A stretch of DNA of 64,000 nucleotides from Symsagittifera roscoffensis (Eukaryota > Xenacoelomorpha > Acoela > Convolutidae). The DNA is taken from the NCBI RefSeq assembly GCF_963678635.1, contig NC_087064.1:56676338-56740337 (forward strand), written 5' to 3'. Both the position numbers and the translations under genes were made by a program. Of the stretch, positions 20,401-32,400 are shown piece after piece (the stretch's first letter is position 1; each line of letters begins with the position of its first letter). The notes below the pieces were generated by a model. The model saw only the letters and a program-made list of their open reading frames with translations. It made no database searches and was not told the DNA's origin.

Positions 20401-23400
20401 GGTTGCTGTTCAAGCTACTTGCGCGCAGTTTGCCTCAAGATATTTGCGCAGCATAAAGTATTCCATCTTATGTCGCGAGATAGTTCTGGAAACTATTCTC
20501 TGAACCTTAAGGTAAACAACTAAATTAATTACAATTTGAAGAATTGCTCGTTAATTTATCAGGTGAAGTCACTTGAGTGCGTCATAGTTGTAAGCTTAAT
20601 TGGAATTTACCCTTTTTTAATTTTAAAGCAGCTGCAAATATTCCTTGATATATTCGTTGATATTTAGCGCTGCTTATAGGAAGATTATCATCTGGAATGG
20701 GTTTTTATGTAAAAGAACGTGTAAAAAACGATTTTCACTTATGAAGGTTGGGATGATTGTTTTGTTCAGATGTCCCTGCATCAGCGGCTACGCCCAATTT
20801 TTTTTAACACATAAATTAATGGCCCTCCTAATAGTCAAATATTTGATTTTTTTTTTACCGTTTCTTAAACTTGTTGACTATTCTCGAAAACTACCCTGCC
20901 ATATCTGAGATTTTTGGTTAAGTTCTAATAACGGGTTGAGGCAAGCTAAATTGTTTCTGCGACTGCGCCAAAATTTTTCTGACACCGAAAGTTATGGCCG
21001 TCGGAAAAATCAAAATTTTGATTTTTTTTACCGTTTTTTGCAAGTTTTTGACTTCTCTCCAGAACTACCCTTCCAAATCTGACATTTTGGGTTGAAATTA
21101 CAAACTGCGTGAATCCTTTCTGCATAAGCGGCTACTTCCTCTTTTTCACGCAGAAAGCTATGATTCTCGGGCAAAGTCAAATTTTTCTTTTGTTGACCGT
21201 TTTTTGCATTTTTCTTGCTAACTATTCTTTCAACTCTGAAATCATATGTTTAATCGAAACAACGGGTTGTTGAATGTCTACCCTTAAATTTCTTTGGCTA
21301 TGTCCAGTTTGTTTAAGAAAAAAAATATGGTCTTAAAACAAGTCAAGTGAAACCACGACTCCTAATGTTGTTGTAAGAGAAATGTTATCTCCTTGGGAAA
21401 ACTGGACATTGATTGCATGTCGCTTATATTGATACCATAGAGCATTGTAATGCAAATCCAGCAATACAAAATTGACTGATCTGTTCGGAATTTGAAATTG
21501 AAAAGTTGAAGCAATATTAGTGATAAAATTCAGAAAAACAATTCGAAAAAGTCGAGTAGAAGAGTGTTAAACTTCCCAAAAGTTCATATTCATTTATTCA
21601 CCTTAACTGTTTAACTACTTGATGCTGCATTATGTTGTAGTGTATCTGCAAGATTTGTATTTGTCGAAGCATCTTTGCTGCGTTGATCACGCTAGTTTTT
21701 CTTGATCGAAAATAATCTTTGAACGAACGACAAAGCAAGTTTTTCAGGAATAGTAAGTTAAGGCGTTTGTCAGATATAATAATTTTACCCGTCGTCTGAA
21801 TCCCCAAGACGCGCAGGCGCGCGACCATAACAATTTTCTTTATTCCTTGCAGACAAGTTTAGACCATATGCTTTTTCCTTTTTCTCCAGAAATGGCTTGT
21901 TATATTACGAGTTAACTTTTCGAACCGAAGTAGCTTAATTTTGTTTCATTCGATTACAGTATATGCATAATCCAGCGCTAAACTGCAATTGGAATTGATT
22001 TCAATTTTTGCTATGGCAGTTTTTTTACCATCTGAAATATATTGATTAAATTGAAATTAAAAATATATTTCACATGTGATCATTTTTTGCGAAGTAAGGT
22101 GGAGTGGGATTTCAAAAATTTAAATTATTAGTAGACGTTTTCATCAGCTTTGTTTCGGCGCGTGTGCAGGCTGCTAATTAGTCCTCTGGCTCGGAAAAAA
22201 ATCGAAATTTAGCGGAGGCCAGCTATTTTGTTTCTGAATGTAGCTATAGTATATTATGCCTATTTTACTAATTTTCTAAGTTTTTTTTCTAGTTTCTTTC
22301 ATTGAACCACGCACAAAACCCACAAATTTGATGTAAAAAACGATTGTTTGTTTTAATATAGTCGGAACGGTTTGTGCTACTTGCACCGCAATCGGCTCTC
22401 CTTGTTACGATCATTTGAAAATGGCGAGGAACTTTGTATTCGGGTGTGTTTCAGTTATAGCAATATAATTCAAATTTTTCATGACAACAAATTTGCATCG
22501 CCTCTTTTGTTTGTTTATCTTTCAGCTTGATAGGTTTCGGCCAATATTATATCGGCTTATCGGCTCCATATTTCGTCCTTCGATGAGCGAAAAAATGTGT
22601 GTGTGTGTTGTGTGTGTGTGTGTGTGTTGTGTGTGTGTTGTGTTGTGTGTGTGTTTTGTGTGTGTGTGTTGCGCGTGTGTGTTGTGTGTGTGTGTGATGT
22701 GTGTGTGTGTGTGTGTATTGTGTGTGTGTGTTGTGTGTGTGTGTGTGTGTTGTGTGTGTGTGTGTTGTGTGTGTGTGTTGTGTGTGTGTTGTGTGTGTGT
22801 GTTGTGTATGTGTGTGTAGTGTGTGTGTGTGTGTGTGTGTGTGTGTCTGTGTTTTGAGGGCGAGGGGGCTTAATAATTTCTTATTAGTCCTTACTTTTCA
22901 CTTTTTTCATTTTCGTTTTTTTGGGCTTCTCAGGTTTCGTTCTATTTTTTATCGGCCTAATTGTCTCATATTGTTTCATTTGACGTGCAAGTAATGTTTT
23001 TGAATGTTTTGAGGGCGATGGGGACTTTTCATAAGTCTTAAATCTTGTTGATTTTTTTCGGCTTAAAATATTTCTGTCAAGGTATTTATTACCGCTTGGA
23101 AAATTATCTTCGGAAGCTAATTTCATATTCTATTGTCTCGGCAGGTTTATGCTTCAAAACTAGCCTTATTCATTATGATAGATCTAGTTCTTTCGACATT
23201 TTCGATTTGTGTGTTGTATCGCAAGTGGTGCGAAGCTCCGCTTCACCTCCGTGTCGAATTTTTTTTCTCCGTCAATTGCCATGCATGTTAAATTGCTCAA
23301 TAAAATATGCCACTTATCGCACGTGGTGATTAGATTTCAACCACAAGTCCTTTTTGGTCACCCAATTGCTGCTTTCATCTTCGTTTTTTTTAAAGATTCG

Positions 23401-26400
23401 TTTGATCTTGATTAAGGTTATCAAATTTATTGAGTTCGTTGTTCGCAAAGACCTGATTAATATTTTGTAGAAATTCTTGAAGAAATTGTTTTCCAAATAA
23501 ACTACTTGCTTTCTTTATCGAATATTCTGAGCTAGTATTATGAAAGTTTTTTTCTGAATTTCCTATATTTTGGTTGGTAACGAGGGCAGACTAATAGATC
23601 AGTTATGTAAAAAACATGAAAGAAGCAGACCAGAGGGTAATGCACTGAAATAATGGTTATATTGATAATCTGTCGGAAATAAATGTTTTTGCGTTAATCA
23701 GTCAAGTTAGCGTCGAGATGAAAATGCACAAACTTCTGTGAGACGAAACCGAGGCAGATTTGCGTGAGGCGACAATTCGTAACAGCGGGGAACACTGATT
23801 CACGCGCAAAATTCCTCTCGTGCCAGATGTAAGCGCAGCGGAGCAAGCGTATTCTACTTGCCAATGCCTTGTTACGAATTGTCGCTTGTTACGAATTGTC
23901 GCCCTACCGCAGATTTGTTAGATTTCGATACAGGAGTTTAGTTCTGTTATCGAGATCTCTTTCTTGGCTTAAATCACGGGACAGTTATACAAAGCAGCTC
24001 AAATAAATTCATATTATGCTTCAAATAATTAATATTGACAAAATTCTATACCAATTTAAACAAATTGATGTCTTCACTTTTCATTTTGAAAGTTTTTACG
24101 GTTTCTAAAAAGGTCAAACTCATTCGAAATAACAGTAATTACCGCAAAACTGCAGTGCTGATTTAAATTATCCAGAAAAAAAACGAACAAAATAAGAAAT
24201 TGTTAACGCGTTTTTTCTCAAATTGGGGTTAAAGTAGGACAAAAAATGAAGAGAACAAAAGTTGCTCAGAATTTTACCAAAATTCTTATGGTGCAATTTT
24301 TGTTTCGAAATTCTCAACCTAACGTTTACCACTGAAGTTGAACATTTTGGTTGTTTTCAATTAGTCGTATATTACGCTGAAACTACGAAGTCAATTGATG
24401 AGAAAGTAATATGAAAAGAAGTATCTTATTTAGCCCAACAAACTGTATACGTAATGTTTTGACCGCTGCTATCAATGTCAAAAATTAAAAAAAAATGTTT
24501 TGAGCTTTTCTTAAATAAAATGATATTTCCGCAGCTTAGAATATACTTTAAAAATAATTAATTGGGCCACTTTTATGTTGTAAAAATATGTCCTGTAAAT
24601 GAGATCTTAGTTTGATCCGCTCTTTGGATAAACTTACATTCCAACAATCGGTAACTTGTCCTTAACTTTCTAAGTCGTTAATATTTTTAATTTGGCCCAG
24701 GTGATCAACGAGCGAATGACTTGAACGGTCAGGCAGACGTGGAGCTAGCTCGTGAGGATAACTGCGATTTACTGAGTAGTGCGAGTAAAGACGCCGGGGA
24801 TGAGGCGGTGCTTGGCTTACTATTTCAAGAGGACGAAGAGGCAGGAAACGACGGAAAGGCAAATGTAAGAGCTTCCATTTTGCGCCATGGCAGAGCTGTC
24901 AAATAAATTCTCTTTTGTTTTTCCGACCAGTTGAAAAACGGGGAGGAACTTTGTATTCTGATGTGTTTTAGTTTTTCCATGCAAAATCAGCTGCCACAAA
25001 TAATCATCAGAGAGATTTGAGTGATGTATCATATTAAAGACCTTCAGCGTATTTTACTATGACTGTAAAATATGCCTAAGCTCTATTTTTTTGTTTAGAT
25101 CCTTTTGTATTTTGAAAAAAAATATGGTCGGAACATTCTGTGCTACTTTTACAGTAACCGGTTATCCTTGTTGAAATATAGCCACTTGAAATATTTTGCC
25201 TCAAGATGTCTTTTGCCCCTTCGGAGTGAATTTGCCTCATCAATTTGATTCAATAGGATAGAGAATAGACAGACCTCTTTTTAGTAATTAAGGCATAATC
25301 TAATGACAGAATGGATCAATTTAGGAGCCAGCTCGGAACCCAGACGACCCCAAGTGCGTAATCTACCTGGACGCCTGTCAGCTGATTCTGGACTTGATTC
25401 TTGATAACGGATTCGAACCCAGAAGTGTCATAGCCTCAAACATGGCAAAATACATGGGTCAACAACAGTGCTCGACTATTGCGCAGCTAATGAAAGAATT
25501 ATCGGCTCCTTTGTTTGATCTTTCGTGGAAAATGGAATATTTGAAATCTTCATTGACTCAGCTGGCAGTCAGCATTCTGTCGCATAAATTCTGCACAAGC
25601 AATGAGTCACAAAGATTGTTTTTCAAAGACTTGGGACTTGACTGGACTTCAAAAGAAAGCAACTGGCCGCTGAATTTACCTACCACGAATTTGACTCTAT
25701 TAGCAATCGTTCTTCAAGAAGACAATTCGAGTACGTCAAACGTTGCTTGTAAGTTTTGGAAAAAAGTTTTGGATTCTCTGCAAGACAAAATAGTGAATGA
25801 AAATACGAAAACACCAGATCACGCGACTCAAGATGATTTGAACGCATACCAATTTCAACTGCTTCAGCTTGTTTTTGCCTCTCTGTCGAATGAGAGCCAA
25901 ACAGATATCATGACCCATTTTGTGAAAGTATTTATAAAATGCAGCGACGTTGTCCAGACGAAGCAAAATTGCATCTTCTTTGCACGGCTTGTTCTAATCG
26001 CTGATTTTCTAATAAGCCACTTTAACATCGTTCCGGCAAGTTTGGAATGTCAAATAGAGAATAATTTATTCAAAAGTTTGGACAGAAGTATTACCAGTAG
26101 AATTCCTGAAATAGCTATTTCAACTTTCGCTGATCTGGGAACAATGAGTACCTGGCAGGCACAGAGGGAGCCAGCTGAAAATGACTCAGACTCTTTGAAG
26201 TTTCGAGACATCCAGAGTCGATTCTACGACATAAGCCAGACAACGACCGGAGAGAAACATCTTTCTCGAGTGCCCAGGGCTAACAAGGAAGGGATCAACT
26301 GTTTGCTGAAAGTGTGCAAAAATATTCGGGGAGGGTACAATGCGTTTTACGAAAGTGTGACAAAACTGTTGCGGTTTCCTGAGTTCTCGAAGAATGACCT

Positions 26401-29400
26401 CTTCATGGAACTGCTAACGTTTAATTATGCTCAGACTTTGCTGACTCGATTTCTATCGATTTTACCCCCTTCGCCAAAATTTGTGGAAAATCTGTCACTG
26501 TCGCCAGAATTGAAAGAGAAAGAAGATCTAATGATCTTCGTGCTGGACGTGATGTGGTCTTGCCGCCTGCCCAGTGATTTTTACAGCGATTACGTCAAGG
26601 AAATGCTAGAAAAAGTAGACCCGCATTCGTTAGAAGTTTACACGATGCTCACCGATAAAAATAAACCATTCTTCAGAATGGCAGAAATTTTGGACCTTTG
26701 TCATCAAGACTTGGAAAAGTCTATAAACACGCAGAGAGCAGATACACAGGACTTTGTGCCTTCTGATCGGGTGCTGCTAATAATCGACGCCATCTCTTCT
26801 CGATTTTTAACGGCGCTTCAAATTGCAAGCAAAGAAGAAGGCTTTGACACTTTCGTGGTGGAGTCCGCGTTGCATCTAGTTCAGAATCTTCTAGAAGATT
26901 TTCAGATTATTTGCCGAAATTTCATGATCACTGAAATTGGTCGATTTTACAATTGGAATGTAAATGAATGTGTGAGAGAATATCTACACATTATGCTGCA
27001 GTTCAATTTCGACTCGCAAGAATTTCAGAGTATAACTAGAAACTCGGAATTGAATGTTTTTGGCGAATGCTCTCTGGAAACTATTGATTCAAATTGCAGT
27101 ATTGATTTGACCAGGCATATTGCCGATTGGACCAGCAGGAGCAAATGTTTGGAGCCCTTCCCAGACATTGACGCATGGCGAGAGAATGAGTCATACAACT
27201 CCCATGCAATTGCTTCGGAAGCCTACGCAAGTCACGTCATGATGACTCATCTTCGAGCCTCCCTTTCGGAAGGCTATGCAAAACGTACCATAGGTTGTTT
27301 GCAGCACACATATCTGACGTTGGCCAAACTGTTCTGCACAATGAAAAGTTTGGCGTCCAGTGCTTTTATGGAGAGAAATCTTAGCCACACGTTAGGACCA
27401 CTGAGTGTAAGACTTTTGGCTCAACAAATGTGTTTCTTCAAAAATCTAGTTTTGGCTTCATTGGAAGAAAGTGCTGAGAAAGTGTTCAAAAAGCCATGTG
27501 CTGATTCGCCAATTCAAGAGTTCGCGACTTTATTTGTTCTAGAGAATGTGTACAAAATGACTTTCCTAATTGATCCAGGATTCAACAAGTACACGGCTTC
27601 CGATACCGTATTCCAAATTTGCATCCAGGCGTTGCAGAGACTTTTGCTCGTATCGGATTCTTCAGTAGTGAAAGTTCTGACTGAAAATCTATCTGAAAAA
27701 GACCGTAACCTGAAACGCATAATGGGGCTTTGTGCAAATCCACGACTCACCGTCAATAAATTGAAAGACTTGTTCAGGCTTGTGAAAATTGTGCTGCGAG
27801 AAATCGGGCAGAATAAAGAGGATAACAGTTTGCAGATTTTGTTAAAGAACTGTCAGTTCGACTTCGAAGACCTGAGGCCAGTTCTCGAAACAATTTTCCC
27901 AAAGCACCCGGTCTCTGAAAAAAATGTTCCAGCTGTGTTCATAAGTAACGAATTTTTCACTCAAATTATAAACATTTCGAAGGAATTTGCGAGCGACCGG
28001 TTTGCGTACTTCTCGAAAAATGTGGCCGGAAAAACTCTAAATTATTTAATAGAAGTTGCGCACGAACTAGTTGGAAACCATGACTACTGTAAATACTTTG
28101 ATAAATTGATGACGATAATGCTCGTATTAGCGACATATGAGCAAGGTGCTGGACATCTTAAGCTGTTTAAAGCAAGTGTAGATCTATTGCCGAAGCTAAT
28201 CGAATTAGTAGTCACAAATAGCCCGGAACAAGAAAACGACAGCAACAAGAGTTCAAAATCGAGCCTGATTGCATATAATTGCTTAGTTGGTTATATTTGC
28301 GAAGTAATGCAAGCTCTCAAAACTGAAACGTCTTTGGATTCGGACAGCGAAGAAATGTCGAAGACACTCTCCAAGAAATCATTCGCTAGTGGTTCCTTGG
28401 AGTGTGAAAGTAGCGATGTCACGCCGACCATCGAAGAGCAAAGTATAGAGGTTGCTGAGCGTGCATCGGCGTGCGAAAGTGTACAATCTGGGTCCGCGCA
28501 CAAACTGTGCACGTTCACGGTTACCCAGAAGGAGTTCATGAACCAACACTGGTACCATTGCTATACATGCTCTATGCATGATTCCGTTGGCGTTTGTTCT
28601 GTATGTGCTAAGTTGTGTCACAAAGATCACGATGTTACCTATGCCAAGTTTGGAAGTTTCTACTGTGATTGTGGGGCGCAGGGCGAAACGCGCTGTAAAG
28701 CTTTGACATCAACTTCAATTGACAGATTTCTGACCGAACAGCAATCGAGTGTCTCGTCCAAACGCGAAACAACGTTAACTGAAATTCAGAAACGAGGAGA
28801 TAAGTTGGTGTCTTTGATCAAAAAGAGACAAAAGCAGAACACAGAAGGAGTAAAACATGGCAAAGGAGCTGCTTATTTTGTAGAACAAGAAATAGGATTC
28901 AAAGTAGAACATTTTATTGATGCGAACAAAACGGAGTTGATGAAAATCGTGAATGATTCGAAGATTTTAGATTCGATTGAGATGTTAAATAACCTGAAAG
29001 ATAAAATTGATGCCCACCTTGAAAACACTTCCCCTTCAAATGCGTCCAACCGGCTGGTTAAATCGTTCCACATATTACACGGAATGGCTTCCAAAAAAAT
29101 CAGCACTGTTCCGAATTTGGTCAGCCAACTGGCAAGTACTGGTGAAACTTCCTTTGAAAATGTTAAGATGTCCTTTTCAGGAGAACAAGGGGCCACAATG
29201 AGGCAATTGATTACTGCTCATATGGTTCGAAGAAACGCTCTGTGTCTAATGCCAGCTCTGTCCAATAACCCTTCGGGTACTAACCAAGTTATGATAGTTG
29301 CCCACGACAAAGGACTACTGACTTGTGTGGATATAACCGCCTTGAACAAACAAATTGAACCAAATAAAGACGCTCCTGGTTCAGAAACAGTCAAAAAGAT

Positions 29401-32400
29401 CAACGTCGATCGTCTGGCCTATAACACTGTTCCGATAACTGTTTTAAGCGTTGTCAGCAACAACTTGAACCCGGGTTGTCTGGCAGTTGCGGGAATCAAG
29501 GACTGTCACGTCATCACAATGACGCAAGATTACGTAATCTCCAATCAGATCAATATAAGCCTGGCATTAGACTCCGGAAACTTCATCATTAAAACTCTTT
29601 GGATCCCGGGATCCCAAACTGAACTGGCGGTTGTAACAGCTGATTTTGTCAGAATTTATAACTTGGCGGTTGATCTTAATAAACCGATTTATTATTACCA
29701 TTTACTGAGTGGAAAGTTACGTGATGTAGCCTTTTTAATCGATACTGCAAAGTCTGCTGTTCACGCTTTCATAATGAGCTCGCAAGGTTTTATCTACACC
29801 CAGATGCTAGACGAGCAAAGTAAAGCCGACGATAGCGGAGGACCTTTCTATGTCACAAACACGATTGTCATCGAAAGCAATGAGCTAAAAATGACTAACG
29901 GGCAGTTTGGTTCGGGTGGAACATCAGTGTTTTACTCACATGCAATGCAAATGTTGTTCACAAGTTACAGTAACTCGAAATCTTTTGCATGTTCTTTGAA
30001 GAAACTTGAAGAGTTGCCGACAAGCACTGTCCTGAATAAGCTACAAGTCATTACTAATACCAGCTCACTATGCCAATGGAAAGAACCGGAAGACCATCCA
30101 GGCTTGATATTGGCCACCGATCAAAACTCAGGAAATGTTGCAGTAATTTTCATGTGCCCGGATACTTTCTATATCCAAGAGATAACTGTAACGCCAGCAA
30201 GATCAAAATCAATTGATTCAGTTGCTTTTGTGCCGATGCAAGTTTGTTCATCGGCTGCCGAGAATGTGAAGTCGACTAAGATCATTATATTATCGGATGA
30301 CGGAAGTTTGAAGATATTTGCGGCGAACTCAAATTTGACTCACTTTTGGCTGTCACCATCTTTCAGTGCTTCAAATAACGAAATCGGTACTTGGATAAAC
30401 GAGCGTAAGAAGTTCAAAGCCACGAACTTGAAAACGAGAATGCAGACAAATCCGATAAGTAGTGTTGGAATCATCGAAGGAGCTTCAAGTTCGAATGAGC
30501 ATCAGTTTCCAATTGACTACTTCGAAAATTGTCAAGTGTTAGAAGACGTTGAGTTCGGAGGCAACGATTACTTACAAGTTTACAATCGAAAGCAAATGAA
30601 AAACAGACTGAAACATGCGAGGCAGTTTCTCGCAGCGACTAAATCTAGTCCGATCACGATGGAAATTACAAACGAGAATTCGGCGCTTGTCATTGCGGGT
30701 ATTCGAGTTGAAGTGGGCGGCAACCAAATCGGCAATGCGGACTGGACTCCGAGGTACTTCGAGATTTTCGGACGTTCGGTTTTTGTAGAACCGACTAGCT
30801 CCTCGAGATGGGTGGACCTTCCATTCACTAATGAGGAATGTCTATTGTCTGAAAGATCGGTGAACTTGACAATCGGTAACTCGCGTGACACGTCATCGGG
30901 AATTACAATCGTAAACTCAGTGAAAGTCTACGGCAAAGCGAAAAATTCATTCTCTACGACTACAAGCGACCCAAAGACGAAAGCGAGTGGAACTGAAGAG
31001 CCTAAAAAGAACTGTGAAAACGATACTGTATCTACAGTTTTTGGCTTAAGACAACTACATCAACCTTCTAAATCATCTATCGCCCAAATGACAGGGTTAT
31101 CGGCCGAGTCTGATTTTGATGCGTTGTTGTCAAACTCTTTGGAGATGCTCGCCATCTATTTCACCCTAACGAACGTGGAGTCTAAATCAAGGCCGGCAAA
31201 AGAAGGTAAAGAGCTGGCAAGGATTCTAGCGACAAGTCCTTTATCGTATAATGTCTACTCGCAAAACAAAGGCTTGTTGTATTCGATTTGCCAGTCAAAG
31301 GAAAGACTACACGCAGAACTTGATGAGATTAACTTGAACTGTGTCGCAAGAGCGTTTGATTCTTCGAGTGAGCAAACAGTTCAACCTGAAGCTTTTGACC
31401 AACATTTGGATACAATCAGAAATATCGCCCAAAACCGACCGAGAAATCTGGTCAAGTTCTCGAACTTCTTAACAAAAGTACTGGTAACGAATGATAGCAA
31501 TGCAGAAAGCACGACAACGGGAGAACGAGTTTCAACTTTGGTCGAAGACATAATGACAATTTTCTGGTCGGTCGTCGAAGACAGATGCAACGTGAAACAC
31601 TTGGTTTCTTTGATCAACCAAACGAAAGTCAAGAACGATAAATTGGTCACTTCGGTCGTTGAAGTTTTGTTCGCTTATGCCGTTCAAGACAACGAGTTCA
31701 TGCCCCAAATGATGACTCACTTGGTCAGTCTTCTGCTCTATCACGACCCAGAAATAAGTTCAGTTGCAAAATCAGTTCTGATCAAGCTGGCAAGAACTTC
31801 GAAAGTGACAACCAAAACATCTTCGCTTCTGAAAACACCGGCGAACGCTCCAGATAAAACTCGCCAGCAACTGAGCATAAACGTGGACCAACAAGTACCA
31901 GTGCCAAATGTAAATGAATCGATATTAACTGAGATGAACGAATCAAATATTTCGAATAATTTTCAAAATCAAGAAGAGCAGGTGAGTGAAATGCAAGTGC
32001 AGCAGCCACTGCCAGTTGATGTACATCCGCTAGGGATGCCTGAGAATTTTGAAAACGCAGAGCAAATGACCGTGCCTCAAGATGAGAATGTACCTCAAAG
32101 CGCTTTAGATGCTCTATTGAATGCAGCGCCATTGCTAGAAATACCAGCAGATGCTGATGATGAAGCAATGATGGAACTAGCCATTGCGTTAAGTTTGCAA
32201 GAGCAGCCAGGTGGATCCGGGAACCAACAGAATCCTCAAGCCATGTTCCATGGAGGACAGGAGCCGGGGGATATTGCAATGGAAGACCCTGAACCAACCG
32301 TCGCTATGATTGGAACCCCGCCTCCCGAAATGGCGCCAAACGTGGCAGTTGAGCCTCACGTGGAGTTTGTAGAGACACCCGATGTTTCTAACTTACAAGG

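Larger units (their letters stand above)
19815..24700 (+). other. UBR4 intron 6 (4.9 kb) with repeats
   Basis: It contains a GAGTAATGAACG element (19829-20290), tandem ~170 bp repeats (20690-21300), a GT microsatellite (22594-22853) inside a composite element (about 22490-23255), and a small palindromic element (23768-23903). A segment at 22350-22480 (GTCGGAACGGTTTGTGCTAC ... AGGAACTTTGTATTCGGG) recurs in two parts at 24935-25180. The stretches 21300-22340 and 23910-24700 are AT-rich with nothing I can support. Confidence 0.6.

Noticed and set aside
22481-22994. Cysteine/valine-rich open frames of 86-112 codons
   Set aside because: They are translations of the interrupted GT microsatellite in three registers; no start context, no conservation pattern.
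31782-32297. 171-codon antisense open frame
   Set aside because: Shadow of UBR4 exon 8, which is well conserved on the + strand.
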